A stretch of 64,000 nt of DNA, from positions 118,943 through 182,942 of the forward strand of contig MU626274.1 of assembly GCA_025603075.1 (NCBI GenBank). Reading direction: 5' to 3'. Positions 10,648 through 22,154 of this stretch are shown piece after piece. The notes under the pieces were generated by a model. It saw nothing but the letters and a program-made list of their open reading frames with translations. It was not told the DNA's origin and did not search any database. The position numbers and the translations under genes are program-made. This DNA comes from Neoconidiobolus thromboides FSU 785 (taxonomy: Eukaryota; Entomophthoromycota; Entomophthoromycetes; Entomophthorales; Neoconidiobolaceae). Each line of letters starts with the position of its first letter. The first letter of the stretch is position 1.

Positions 10648-11715
10648 ATGGATAAAGTTAAATACTACGAAGCTCAACTTGATAAAGAGCTTTCTAAAAC
10701 GCCCTTGATTCGTAAATTAGAGCAGGTAACTACTGTCCCTAAAGTTTATTTATTTCTTGGTTTCTCTGCTATCATTACCATCCTAGTCTTTTTTGACATT
10801 GGCGGAGCTTTTATCACTACCTTTGTAGGTTGGTTAGTACCTGCCTTTTACTCATTAAGAGCTTTAGAAACAAAAACAAAAGACGATGATGTACAATGGC
10901 TTACCTATTGGTCTGTCTACGGCTTTTTATCTGTCTTTGAATTTTTTACTCCTGTCATCCTCTATCTCATCCCATTCTACTACTTTTTTAAATTAGTAAT
11001 CATCCTCTATTTGATGTTACCTTACTACCGTGGTGCTGAAAAGTTACATGCTTCCACTTTACGCCCCTTATTTTTAAAGTTGACTAGCACTGTTGATGAC
11101 CTTGTAAATGATAAAACAACCATCAATGAAGTAGTAGGTGAAATGAAGGCTTCAGCCGAAGCCGCAGCTGTACAGCTTGAAAAAACAGCAGCTCAAGCTG
11201 CTTCCACTGCCACAGAAAAGGCCAATGTAGCATATCAAAACGTTAAAGAAAATGTAAGTGCTGCAGCTACTAAGGCATCGGAGACAGCCAATTCCGCAGT
11301 AGAAACTGTTAAAGAAAATGTAGGCCAAGCAGTTGGAGTAGTTAAAGAAAATGCTGCTTTGGCAGCTGAAACTGTTAAAGAAAATGTAGGTCAAGCAGTT
11401 GAAACAGCTAAGGAAAATGCTACTTTGGTCGCTGAGACCGCCTCGCATCAGGCCAATGCTGCATATGAAGCTACCAAGGATGGTGTGAATTCAGCAGTAG
11501 GAACTGCACAGCAAGGGCTCAATTCAGCAGTTGAGACCACAAAGCAAGGTGTTGATTCAGCGGTTGGAACTGCACAGCAAGGTGTGAATGCTGCTACTGA
11601 AAAAGCAGGAGAAGTAAAAGAAGAGGTAAAAGTACAAGCAGCTGAAGCAGTTGATGAAGCTAATAAGGTAGTGGATGAAACTATTGCAGAGGCAGAAAGT
11701 AAGAAAGATTTATAA
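10648..11715 (+). CDS. YOP1: Yop1/REEP (TB2/DP1/HVA22) ER-shaping protein with an 11-mer repeat tail
   Basis: A single exon of 355 residues. Residues 1-150 match Yop1: an amphipathic N-terminus (YYEAQLDKELSKTPLIRKLEQ), TTVPKVYLFLGF, hairpin membrane segments, VGWLVPAFYSLRALE, DDVQWLTYWSVYGFLSVFEF and LYLIPFYYFFK. This family bends ER tubules. Residues ~165-345 are an Ala/Val/Lys/Glu-rich tail built of 11-residue units such as ETVKENVGQAV, ETAKENATLVA and GTAQQGVNAAT, with almost no Pro. Such repeats form long amphipathic helices in LEA proteins, perilipins and synuclein. Yeast Yop1 is only about 180 residues, so the tail roughly doubles the protein. The start agrees with family N-termini. It probably binds lipid surfaces, but that is inferred. 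Confidence 0.88.
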   Translation: MDKVKYYEAQLDKELSKTPLIRKLEQVTTVPKVYLFLGFSAIITILVFFDIGGAFITTFVGWLVPAFYSLRALETKTKDDDVQWLTYWSVYGFLSVFEFFTPVILYLIPFYYFFKLVIILYLMLPYYRGAEKLHASTLRPLFLKLTSTVDDLVNDKTTINEVVGEMKASAEAAAVQLEKTAAQAASTATEKANVAYQNVKENVSAAATKASETANSAVETVKENVGQAVGVVKENAALAAETVKENVGQAVETAKENATLVAETASHQANAAYEATKDGVNSAVGTAQQGLNSAVETTKQGVDSAVGTAQQGVNAATEKAGEVKEEVKVQAAEAVDEANKVVDETIAEAESKKDL

Positions 11716-12249
11716 ATTATTAAATTAGTAGCCTTGCATTATTAGTGCTTCCTTTTTTTATTAACGGCTTACGCTGATAACTTGAGTCTTTCATTATCTA
11801 TCGCTTTAAATTTTATTAAAGTTAATGCTTAAAAGTATATTTTTCAAATGTTTTTTAATAATTGATCTAATTTGACAAGTATATATATATATAAAGGTAT
11901 TTTAATAAATTATATTTACTTGATTTAAGCTAAATTGTTATTTTATGAATAATGTAATATATCATTATATATTTAAAGGTACAACTTAGTTTAAGTATTC
12001 TTATAAATAACATTTGAAAATCATAAACTATAAATTTTGTTTTTTTAAAATAAGCAAATGAAAATCTATGCCAATCTATAATTTACTTCTAAAATTAAAA
12101 CTAGACAGTAATAGAAAAAATTGATCTCAACCAAAAATCTTTAATTTATGAAAAAACTTCAAGTATTAAAATAAAAACTCAAACTTCACTCCCTTTCATA
12201 ATAATTCTATTTTGATATATTGTATTTACTCTCACTTTGTCATTTAAGA
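11716..12249. other. Intergenic, nothing recognised
   Basis: Very AT-rich, with a short (AT)n run near 11881. No ORF, repeat copy or RNA gene could be supported. Confidence 0.5.
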
Positions 12250-12516
12250 ATGTTATTTCCTAACATTTATTATATACTCCCTTTTCTCGCATCGTCTGTA
12301 TTAAGTGCTGCCACAGATACAACCTCTGAATACCCAAGGGTTCAAATGAAGACACCAGGATGGTATGGAACCAATATATTTAATAATAAGGTCTATGTTT
12401 TTAAACATAGATTACTTACGAATTCATTACCAACTAGGATTATGCTTAAAAAATCAAGGTCCGAATTTAATCAAACTATTGAACAATATGAGGTTATTGC
12501 TGAAGATTTGGAATGA
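12250..12516 (+). CDS. Possible small secreted protein, orphan
   Basis: From the ATG at 12250 the frame encodes 88 residues. It opens with a good signal peptide (MLFPNIYYILPFLASSVLSA), followed by a hydrophilic mature part with no Cys. An upstream ATG at 12220 is in frame but would spoil the signal peptide. After the stop, a coding-like stretch continues in another frame (LEDDRRRFDVAYIEF) to about 12670. No valid splice was found that joins the two, so the locus may be frameshifted. No family is recognised. Confidence 0.35.
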   Translation: MLFPNIYYILPFLASSVLSAATDTTSEYPRVQMKTPGWYGTNIFNNKVYVFKHRLLTNSLPTRIMLKKSRSEFNQTIEQYEVIAEDLE

Positions 12517-13544
12517 ATGTAGATATAATAGGCTAGAAGATGACAGAAGGAGGTTTGATGTCGCTTATATAGAGTTTTCAGGGATTGTAAAGATGTATTT
12601 AAGTTTGAAAAAGTTACAAATAGATTTTTATTGTATCAATAAAGTTAACTTATTGATTTATTTGTTACTTTGATTATTAATTATTGAGTGTATGAAAAAT
12701 TCACACATGTTAAATGAAAACATTTAAATATCCGGGTTTTATTTTAAAAAGTTAATATGAAGAGATAATATAACATTGATTGTACTTTTTGAAAAATATT
12801 AATTTTATACTAAAATGAAAAACTGCCCAAATAAGAAATATTCTTCTAATTTCCGAATCTATCATTTTGAAACATAAATGGAAACCTTAAAATCTAATCA
12901 AAGCCCAAATTTTCCTCTTTTTTTACTTTTCTTTAAAAAAATTATGAAATATATATATCTATACTTTTTATTTTTTGCCATTGTCTTGCTTTGTTACACC
13001 TCCAAAAGAGAAAGGCCAGCTCGCGTTAAGCCCATGGGTATCTTTATTGATGACAGCCCACTAGATTTTCATCCTTTTGAAAACACAAGTTAGATTAATT
13101 TTTAGCTATGAAATAAAGTTACAAATTTTTTTATTGAAAAATGCAAGGATATTGAATATAATGGCTTGTGACAATATTTACTGATAATGCTCCTTTAGTT
13201 TTCGTTTGTTTTAAAATTATTAAAATTACAACTTGTCTAAAATGTAAATTAGCTACAATTATTTTAATATTTGCAAATTATCTAAAAAAAATTACCTGTA
13301 GTCTGGCGATAAGTATATTTATTGAAAATACCTCATTAGATCTATATTCTTATAATAAACTCAATGAGGATATTTTTTTAATTTTATTACTTTTTTCATT
13401 TAAGCGCTATTTGAGCAGAAACATTGTTAAAATTCTTAAAAATATATCCCCATATATTGATAGTCATAAATAAAATTGAAAAATATACTGAAACAAAGAC
13501 TGAAAGTTAATATTAAAATTTTAAACCATTTTTATTTAAGTCAT
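12517..13544. other. Intergenic with a MITE and weak ORFs
   Basis: Contains a degraded frame continuing from the preceding ORF, a 50-residue ORF from 12944 with a hydrophobic start, and a MITE copy at 13364-13455. The ORF spanning 13168-13473 runs through the MITE and is not supported. Confidence 0.4.
13364..13455 (-). mobile_element. MITE family 1, copy 2
   Basis: In reverse orientation: TGAGGATATTTTTTTAATTT at the left, the core AAGCGCTATTTGAG, then ATTCTTAAAAATATATCCCCATA at the right. It is slightly shorter than the consensus and has diverged at the left end. Confidence 0.75.
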
Positions 13545-14225
13545 CTATTTATAAGCCTTCTTAATTTTAGCAACGTAAGTCTTGTAAACAGGTACATGAT
13601 TCAATTTGGTTTCAGCTTGTAGGTTCACGAAACCATTGAAGAGGGTACGGCCACATTTAGGATTGTGTCTAAGTACTTCAGAGATAAAGTCAGCTGTCAA
13701 ATCAGCAATTTCACCTGTAAAGGTAGCTTCAAAGAAAATTTGGAGAGCTTGCCAGTATTTGAAGAATTCTTTATCCTTATTAACATGAGCAGTAGCAATA
13801 GCAAAAATCTTTTCTAATTTTTGTTCTTTACCCTCAAAGAAATCTCCAAAGTCATCGGCGGCTTGCTTAATAATCTCCTTATGTTCAGTACGGATAGCTT
13901 TGACTCCTTTATTGATGTGCTTGGCAATCTTACCTTTAGCGTTGTTAACACCAGCTTTAATTAATGGACGAAGGACTGGACCATATGGGTCTGGGACTGG
14001 AGTATCATACTTCCAGCTAACGAAACCAATAGGGTCCTCTTTAGCTTTCGATAAATAACCTTTATAATCTGGATCTTCAGGTTTAGCGTTGGAGTTAAGC
14101 TCAGCTCTAGAATTAAATTCAGATTCATTGAGCTCACTAATTGCAGTTGGAGCAGCATTGGTATTAATCTGATTGGCAGTAACAGCCGAAAGGACAACAA
14201 GGTTTAATAAGTGACAAAATTTCAT
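13545..14225 (-). CDS. Predicted secreted protein of unknown function (226 aa)
   Basis: A single exon of 226 residues with clear coding composition. The N-terminus is a signal peptide (MKFCHLLNLVVLSAVTANQ). An Asn/Ala-rich linker follows, then a region with PEDPDYKGYL and PDPYGPVLRPLIKAG. The rest is a Lys-rich helical domain (KIAKHINKGVKAI, FFKYWQALQIFFEATF, DLTADFISEVLRHNP). The mature part has one Cys, so a disulfide-stabilised fold is unlikely. No family is recognised. It stands alone between gene-poor stretches, as lineage-specific secreted proteins of fungi often do. It could be a cell-surface or host-directed protein, but the sequence gives no direct sign of activity. Confidence 0.7.
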   Translation of the reverse strand: MKFCHLLNLVVLSAVTANQINTNAAPTAISELNESEFNSRAELNSNAKPEDPDYKGYLSKAKEDPIGFVSWKYDTPVPDPYGPVLRPLIKAGVNNAKGKIAKHINKGVKAIRTEHKEIIKQAADDFGDFFEGKEQKLEKIFAIATAHVNKDKEFFKYWQALQIFFEATFTGEIADLTADFISEVLRHNPKCGRTLFNGFVNLQAETKLNHVPVYKTYVAKIKKAYK

Positions 14226-15973
14226 GATTTAGAATAGTATTGTATAGTTCAACTATGGATTAAGCTAACACCGGGTCAACTGGGGATAAATTAATAAAAG
14301 ATATTGAATATAAAGAAATTTTTGAAGATATTTATACTAATTGTATCTTACATAAAATTGTCAATCCTTGCTTATCCTTTTCATTTTGTAGATTTGATGA
14401 GCTTAATTAAAGATTCATGCCAAAATAGTATGAAACAAACAAGAAATTGAACATTGAGTTTAATAGAATTTGGTTTTGTAAAAAGTTATTGGTAGATATC
14501 GGCCGTACTTTTAATTTGTAGAAGAATTGTTGTATTAAGCTTTGATTTTGGCCGTAAATTATTAGAGATTATTTGTTTTTAAAATCTTCCTTTCGATAGC
14601 CCGTTTAATGTCCTATCACCTTAATTTGAAGTTATCTTAAATGTTGATCTTAAATTTTATATTGTTGATCTTTTTTCTTAGCCCTCTTTCTTCATTTATC
14701 TATTTTAGGAATTTAAATTTATTCAGGAATAATTTGTTGCTAAAAATTCTCTATTACAGCTATTACAACTTTTTTGTGACCTTATTAAGTGTTCATTTAA
14801 AAGGTAAACCCATGTCAAAATTTAACTGAAAACAGTACTAGGGACAAAAATCTAATCATATAAAAATTTAATTATAAAAACTATCATTAAAAAGTCGTAA
14901 AAGAGCTGTAATGGTTATATGCAAGCTTAGTATAATTTAATAATAGGCGAGAATTTGAAATAAAATAGAGTAAAATAAAATATTTTTCAAATGTGAGTTT
15001 TTGGTTTCATTACTTTTTCTATTTTTAAACACAATTTGTGTGGAAAAATTGTTAGTAAAATTCTTAAACAAAAAAATACATCCACAAATGACAGCTTTTT
15101 CAAAAATATGAAATTGCCTCTAACTTATGTTATCAAAACAAAGGCTAAAAACAATAGCTAAATTGATTTTAACTATGAAATTAAAAATATTTAATGTTTT
15201 GTAGATAAAATATTCTATCATTTCTTGTCTTGTTTTTATTTCTGAATAAAAAATGAATTGAAACAAAAGCGTTTATGCAGTAAAACATTATATGGGGCAT
15301 TATAAATATACGAATAGTTTTTTATTTAAACAAAATAGTAAACTGATACTTAAAAAGATATATTCTAGTTAATACTCCAGAGTAATGAAAATTTTATCCT
15401 CAAATTTTTAGCTAAACTAAAATTATATACTTATTTTTCGTACTATAAAATATCATACTATATTGCAATGCTCTTGATATTCTTGCATTTGTCTAAACAC
15501 ATGCTAGAAGCTCATTGAACTCGAAAATTATACTATAAGCATAGCTTTGATCAAGATTCCACAATTTCATTTTTAATAAACTTTGCTTCTCTTTACTACA
15601 TCTGCTATTTTTATTAGCCTTTCTCATTGGCCTCTGATCTTCTCCTTCTTGGAACAATTTGTTCAAAAGGCTGCGCGTCTAAATTCGGGTTATTTTCCAA
15701 TAAGTGGGCACTCTTTTTATGCTTATGTCCATAAAGTAGCCCAACTTCCAATAAAATGTCATCAAGTAAAAATATATAGGTTTTTGATTTTTGAATTTTA
15801 AAATAGAAATTTATCTAAATTTAGAAGACATTTGAATTTAAAACTTCAACTCAAAATTCCCATAAAATATTTTAATCCTAATAGTTGAAATTTAATCCAG
15901 TTTAGAAAAATATTTCGAAAATCAAGAAACTAAATAAAAACCATTTTTATAACAAAAATAAGAATACAACAAC
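14226..15973. other. Intergenic, 1.7 kb, with one MITE
   Basis: Holds a MITE copy at 14991-15088. Two short plus-strand ORFs (14641, 15583) have hydrophobic composition but no family match, no promoter and no splice partners. Nothing else is recognised. Confidence 0.45.
14991..15088 (-). mobile_element. MITE family 1, copy 3
   Basis: Reverse orientation: GTGAGTTTTTGGTTTCATTA, then the decayed core, then GTGGAAAAATTGTTAGTAAA, ending ATACATCCACA. The AGCGCT centre has been lost. Confidence 0.75.
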
Positions 15974-18120
15974 ATGGGTAAATTAACAAAGAAGAATAAA
16001 TCTGGTAATGCCACCATGTATATCACTCGTAACAGAGCGATCAAGAAGCTCCAAATCACTTTAAATGATTTCAGGTAACTATTAATCTCACTCCCTTATT
16101 TTTCATATTTGACTCAATTTATATAGACGTTTATGTATCATCAAAGGTATCCATCCAGTTGAACCAAAGAACAAAAAGAAAGCCAATTTTGGTATGACCG
16201 GAAATAAAACATTTTATTTTTCAAAAGATATACAATTCCTTTCATATGAACCATTGATACAAACTTTAAGGGATAAAAAAATATTTGCTCGCAAATTAGC
16301 TAAAGCTCAAGCTAAGAAACAGCCCTCTATTGTTAAAAGTTTAAATGACCATAGGCCAGAGTTTGTTTTAGATCATGTTATCAGGGAAAGGTAAGAGTTT
16401 AGAGTGATCTTTATTATTTTTCATTTATTGACTTGCACTTAGATACCCTACTTTTATCGATGCTTTAAGAGATTTAGATGATGCTTTAAGTATGTTATTT
16501 TTGTTTTCTACTATGCCTCCAGCAGATAGAGTTTCCAATAAAGTGGTTAGTGAATGTCAAAGATTGACTAGAGAGTTTTTACATTATGTGATTTACACTA
16601 AATCCTTACGTAAAACTTTTTTATCTATTAAAGGAGTTTATTATCAAGTTGAAATTCATGGACAAGAAATCACTTGGTTGGTTCCTTACCAATTTTCTCA
16701 AAAGGTAAGTTTTAAATGCTTTTATAGTAGTTATAAGGATAAGAATTAATAAGTTGTTTTTAGGTACCAAAATTTGTAGATTTTAAAGTGATGTTACAAT
16801 TTTTAGAAGTTTATACCACCCTTTTAAACTTTGTTAATTTCAAGCTCTATAACGAACTCAATTTTACTTATCCACCAGTAATTGATACTAAATTAGAAAA
16901 CGAGGCTAATTATTTAAAGGCTATTCAAATTGATGCCAATGAAAGTATTGAAAAACAAGATGTTAAAAAAGAAGTTAAGGTAAAATAATATAGTGATGAT
17001 AGTACCATAATATTAATTTACCTTTTATATAGCCAATCAATAAAGCTATGGAATCTCGTCTTGAAACTTTGAATGAAAAGATACAAACTTTAACAACTAA
17101 AGAAGATGATACTGAAGCAACCAATGAAAATCCGGCTGATAAAGAAGAAGACATCGACAATTTCCAAACTACTTTAGAAGCTGATGATGAAGATAGTAAC
17201 CAAGTATTAAAAGCATTGAATGACCGCAATCAAATGAGTAGTTTCCAAGCTTTATTTGCTAATCAAAAATTCTATCTATCAAGAGAAGTGCCTAAAAATT
17301 CCCTTGAATTTGTAATTGAATCTTTTGGTGGACAAGTAGGATGGGATTCTACTATTGCTGGAGGATCCCCGTATAAAGAGGATAATCCAAAAATCACTTA
17401 TCAAGTCACCGATCGTCCAGTAATTCCAAATCGTCGTACTGATCGAATCTATGTACAACCACAATGGATTTATGATTGTATTAATAGTAAGAAATTGATT
17501 AATGAATCTGCCTATGCTCCAGGAAAAGAATTACCTTCCCACCTTTCTCCATTTGTTACTTATAAGGAAGGTGATTATGTACCTGAAGAGGCTTATCAAT
17601 TCGATGGTGAAATGGTTGGTAACTTACCTCAAAGGAAAGAAGAAGAGAAAGAGAAAGAGATTAATATGTCTGATGTGGAAGGTGCTTCAGAGGCAAGAGT
17701 TTTTTTTACTTGAGAGTATGTGCTTAAATAATAACATTTTTATTTTAGGATGAAGAAGAAGAAGAAGAAGAAGAAGAAGAAGAAAAGATTAAAGAAGAAG
17801 CTGAAGAGGAAGAAAAAGAAGAAGATATTAAGAAGGAAGCTAAAGGAGTTACTTACAGTAAAGATGTAAATGCTAAGAGTAAAAAACGTAAGAATGTTAA
17901 ATTAGAAGCTATCGAAAAGGAAGAAGAAGATAAAAAGGAAATGAGTAAAATGATGATGTCAAAGAAACAAAAAAATCTTTATACTAGGCTTACACGTAGT
18001 AACTCAAGAAAGAATCAAGAGGTAAAGAATTAATATATGGTTCAATAAATTAGAATTAATAATGTTTTTTAGACAATTAAATTGGAAGAAAAGAAAAAGG
18101 CAGTTAAAGGGAAAAAATAG
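15974..18120 (+). CDS. NOP7: Pescadillo homolog (PES1/Nop7), ribosome biogenesis factor
   Basis: Seven exons. Exon 1 begins [20 protein letters not shown], the Pescadillo N-terminus. Next come [44 protein letters not shown] and [16 protein letters not shown] central BRCT domain is coded at about 17250-17570 ([35 protein letters not shown]), ending [21 protein letters not shown]. The C-terminus is a long Glu run followed by a Lys-rich tail. Nop7 forms the PeBoW complex with Erb1 and Ytm1 and is needed in the nucleolus for 27S pre-rRNA processing and 60S assembly. The intron before the Glu-rich exon (17693-17748) probably uses a GC donor (GAG|GCAAGA); a weak GT donor six bases on is the alternative. 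Confidence 0.95.
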
Positions 18121-19432
18121 ATTTAAGAAGATGGATAGAGGAGCAGAAATATTGATTTATTATAGATTTATTATAGGTTAACTCTTTTTTAATAAAAATT
18201 TTATTTTTACACTTTGGTTTGTAAATGGTTTGATAGGTTATAGTCATATGATCGTTGATGATATCAATAGGTTTATTGTCTATTATATCTGCTAGTTAAT
18301 TTTGATCATTTTTTATGCAAGACAAAGACAAGAATATTAATTAAATATCGAAAAATTAGAAACAATTCCTGTGTCGATTTAGATATTAGCTTTAGTCTTA
18401 AGATTTTGTCCATTTTCTAAAGCTTAAATTTTAAAAATGTTAAATTTGTAAAAAGAAAAATGAACTCTTTTGAGTTTGACATTCTTTAAAAAATGTGGAT
18501 TATGCGGTTCTAAGTAATTGGAAATAAGATTTTGGATAAATTTAAGATTTACTAGTAAACTAAAAAATTCATATAAAATTTAAGTTTATTGTTTATTAAA
18601 AATACAAAATAAACTATTTTAACAATAATAATACTCAATATATATTTCAAATAGCTAAAGTTATGCATAAAACTTGTAGGTTTTATAATCAACTTTAAGC
18701 TTTAGTTGCCCCAGTGTCAGTGTAAAGTTTTTAAGTAAATAGGTTTAAAAGTTCTAAAAGCTTCAACTTGTTTTCAGGGTAAACTTAAAAACAAAGTTGA
18801 TTTATTATGCAATTGTCGTTTTTACCCCATATAAAAAATCGATGGAATTTATCTGTCGGGTTATTTTTATTAGTAATCCTCAATAGAGTATAGAAAAATC
18901 AAACATAATAATAATTAATTTATCATGAATTACAATACAATAATAATAATAAATCTATTGACTAAACAATCCCTTATTGTTAGCTTATTTTTAATTAGTC
19001 AACTTCCATCATAAAATAACTATGAGAACCTTCTAAGCAACTCTTAATTATAGTTTTTGATTTCTAATATTTCATCTTGGGCTATAAAATTAACGCATTA
19101 TTACCAATCTTAAAATGATCTTCCGATCAAGCCCTTTTTAATAATATAACCAATCAAAGCTATTTAATTGTGATAAATACCAATTAATTACCAATAAAAT
19201 TTTGAGAATATTCTAATATCCATCTAACTTTGTACGGTTAAACTATACTTTTTCAAATATCAATAAGAGAATTTAAAGGGTAAAATTAGTTAAAAATTAC
19301 TAATTTAAAATAAAAACATTAGAGTAAACAATTAAGATAAATAAATCATTTATTCTTTTGAATTTTTTAACTTTTTTTAATCTCGTCTTTTTTCATCTTG
19401 TAATTTATAAATAAAGTATACAACTTAATATC
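18121..19432. other. Intergenic, 1.3 kb, nothing recognised
   Basis: No ORF, repeat copy or RNA gene could be supported on either strand. The composition is AT-rich with many short homopolymer runs. Confidence 0.5.
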
Positions 19433-21490
19433 ATGTTAAACCTGAAAATATACCTGCTGTTGATTTCCTTAATCTATCAAACATTACAGCAGTCATGCAA
19501 AGTAGATAAAGATTGTGATTCCATAGCTTTAAAATCCAATCCATTGCCAATGGCTTCTTTAGGAGCTTATCTATGTATCAAAGAGAAATGTGAATATGCT
19601 GTAAAACCAGGCAAGTTAATTTCTTTCTTATTTAAATAATAATAGCTAACAACTTTTTTTAGGAGAATTATGTATGCAAGCTCAAGACTGCGCATCTTAC
19701 ATTTACCTTTCACGACACAATACAAGCACTTCTTTATTGAATAATATCTGTGATTCAAGTTATTGTACTTTAGAATCCAATTGTGATGGTGCATGGGATA
19801 TATCTGGGGCACCTGAGTTAAGTACTAAACTAAACAAATGTTGTGGGGGTATTAACTCGATTGAAGCGTCCATAAATACGTGTCCATTAAATGGACTGCA
19901 AAATATGGATGTATGTTCCAAAGATTTTTCATGTACTAAAGCGGAAGGGAGGAATGAAGGTCAATGTGAAACCGCAGCTCAACATTATCAAACTTGGATC
20001 GGTGTCGTATTAGTATTGCTTGGAGGAAGTTTATTGAATTTTGGACTAAATTTACAAAAGTTTGCATTAAATCGACACGATAGAAGAGAAAAAGAAAGAA
20101 ATGGGGAAGCAAGTGATGGAAATGTAGATCCTAATGCTAGTACAACTAGAGTGAATAGTGGGCAGAATTTAAGTCCAGATGGCTCAACAGTGATTAGTGA
20201 AGAAGGAAATACAACTTCACATGTTAGACAGAAAAGCAGGATGAGCTTAGAATCACGTAGGCTAGAACGTACCTTTTCATCAAGTTCAAAAGCAGTCAGC
20301 ATGGCTAAAAGTATTGGACACGGGGCAGTTACATTCAAAGATAAAATAGCCAAGGTTTTATCGTCTTGGAAAAGTTCGGTAATTAGTCCAGTAAGTTTTT
20401 TATTATTCTTATTTTTCCAGTTTTTAATTTTTTCTAGTTGTATATAGTAGGTCTATTAATATATATTGGTGCCTCAGGCTTAAATTTTGTAGCTCTACAA
20501 TTTGCACCACAATCTTTAGTTGGGCCTTTAGGCTCTGTTTCTTTAATTACAAATATTATTTTGGCACCTTTAATGAACAAAGAAAAATTAGGCAAAACGG
20601 ATTTTATTGGGATAGCATTAATCATCGGTGGTTGTGTTATGGTAGTATTTTTTGCTGGTATTGTACAGCATGACTATAGGCTATGTGTTTTGTATAGTTT
20701 ATTTTCTCAAACGCCTACTATTATCTATTTAACTTTAATTTTTGGCCTTTTGTTTTTAACTTTTTGTTATATTAAAGTAGTAGAGAAAAATTTGGATAAT
20801 TCTACTCCTACAACCCCAGTTGAAATGAAAGTACCAGAAGTATTAAGTAGTGAAAATACAGCTTATTCTGCTCAAGTATCTCCAATTCAAAGTAATATCA
20901 ATCGTAATCAAGTAATAGCTATACATAAAGATCAAAGTAATACTATAGAGATGAAAAAGAAAACGAGTGAAACATCCACCCATAAATTAAAAAAATCAAG
21001 AAAATGCCGATTATTTGATCCAGATCATTCTATTTTCGATTTTATAATACCAACAATCAAGAATAGAATTACACGCACCTCTAAACATTATAAATATTTT
21101 TTACCTATAGCGTACGCTGGTCTGGGTAGTTTAATGGCTACGCTTACTACTCTATTCGCTAAAACTTTAATCAATTTATTAAGTGTAAGTATATTTCAGG
21201 GAGATAATCAATTTAATAACTGGTTGCCTTGGATCATTTTATTATTTGTTGCCTTTACTGCATTTTCTCAAGTTTATTGGATTATGTTGGGACTAAGAAG
21301 GTACGATGCTCTTTTACAGGTGCCTGTATTTTATGTTATTTGGACAGTATTTGATATCATTGGTGGTGGTGTTTATTTTAATGAGTTTAGGGATTTTACG
21401 CCTTTGAAGTATGGTATGTTTTGCTTGGGTGTAGCCATTATTTTTACTGGTGTGGCGGTGTTGGCACATAGAATGTCAAGGATTAAGTAG
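19433..21490 (+). CDS. NIPA/DUF803-type magnesium transporter-like membrane protein with Cys-rich ectodomain
   Basis: Three exons (19433-19610, 19663-20390, 20438-21490) give 652 residues. A signal peptide (MLNLKIYLLLISLIYQTLQQ) leads into a ~170-residue Cys-rich domain (SCKVDKDCDS, DSSYCTLESNCDGAW, NKCCGG, VCSKDFSC). The first membrane helix follows (WIGVVLVLLGGSLLNFGLNLQKFAL), then a Ser-rich cytosolic linker. The NIPA core reads GLLIYIGASGLNFVALQFAPQSLVGPLGSVSLITNIILAPLMNKEKL; AP-SLV-PLG is the family signature. More helices end in MSRIK. NIPA proteins are Mg2+ transporters or related carriers. The long linker and extracellular Cys-rich domain suggest a fungal subfamily with a sensing or binding role, which is inferred. 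The first intron has a GC donor (CAG|GCAAGT); the only nearby GT choice brings an early stop. Confidence 0.8.
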
Positions 21491-22154
21491 AGTGATAGGG
21501 AGTAGTTATTTAAGGCTAAAAAGACGTTGAGGCTGAAGCTTTGATTTATAAATGTAATAGTATAATATGTAACAATTAAGTTGCTGGGGGTATAATAATA
21601 ATAATAATAGTAATAAAAAATAGCTTGTATTCATTAAGAATTGATTTATTTTTTAATTCAATATCAAGTTTTATTTTTATATACATATAAAATAATTTAC
21701 TAAACTATATGGAATTTTACAAATTGACTTGTTATTTATAAATCCAGCATAATAGTTGGTAAATAAAGTGTATCATTGCTATCATTACAAAGGTAGTAAT
21801 ACATTTTTTAGTATTGTAAGTGTTACACTATATTAATCATAAATTACCTGTGGATTATATAGCAATCATTGTTATGTAATAGGCATTCTGATTAGTATAA
21901 ATAGGTTAAATTCATAAATAATTTGTTAGTTAAACTTTTTATATTTAAAGTAGAATGAAATTAATTATGTTAAACTGAACAATTCATATCAACCAGTAAA
22001 AAATTTATTAATGATTTCTATTTTTTCATTGGTTCTATCGTTATCAACATTTTCAGATGACTTCTACATAAAAAAAGAGAATTTTGTAGTAGAAACTTTT
22101 TATATAATATCCCAACTTCCATTATTATCAGCTTCTATAACATAATATATTATA
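21491..22154. other. Intergenic, nothing recognised
   Basis: 664 bp with a short (ATA)n run near 21594-21620. No gene or MITE copy supported. Confidence 0.5.

Noticed and set aside
10496-10708. 70-codon ORF overlapping the Yop1/REEP start
   Set aside because: It contains the TATA box of the downstream gene, is out of frame with it, and has no acceptable splice into it. It is probably upstream of the transcript.
11152-11448. Minus-strand ORF inside the 11-mer repeat region
   Set aside because: It is the antisense shadow of the repeats; its Cys/Ser-rich composition mirrors the coding strand.
13168-13473. 101-codon ORF
   Set aside because: Its 3' third is MITE copy 2 and its start lies in degraded sequence.
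14641-14829. 62-codon hydrophobic ORF
   Set aside because: Leu/Phe/Asn-rich translation is what random AT-rich DNA gives; no signal-peptide boundary, partner exon or homology.
15583-15801. 72-codon ORF before Pescadillo
   Set aside because: No recognisable motif or splice; lies in the promoter region of the next gene.
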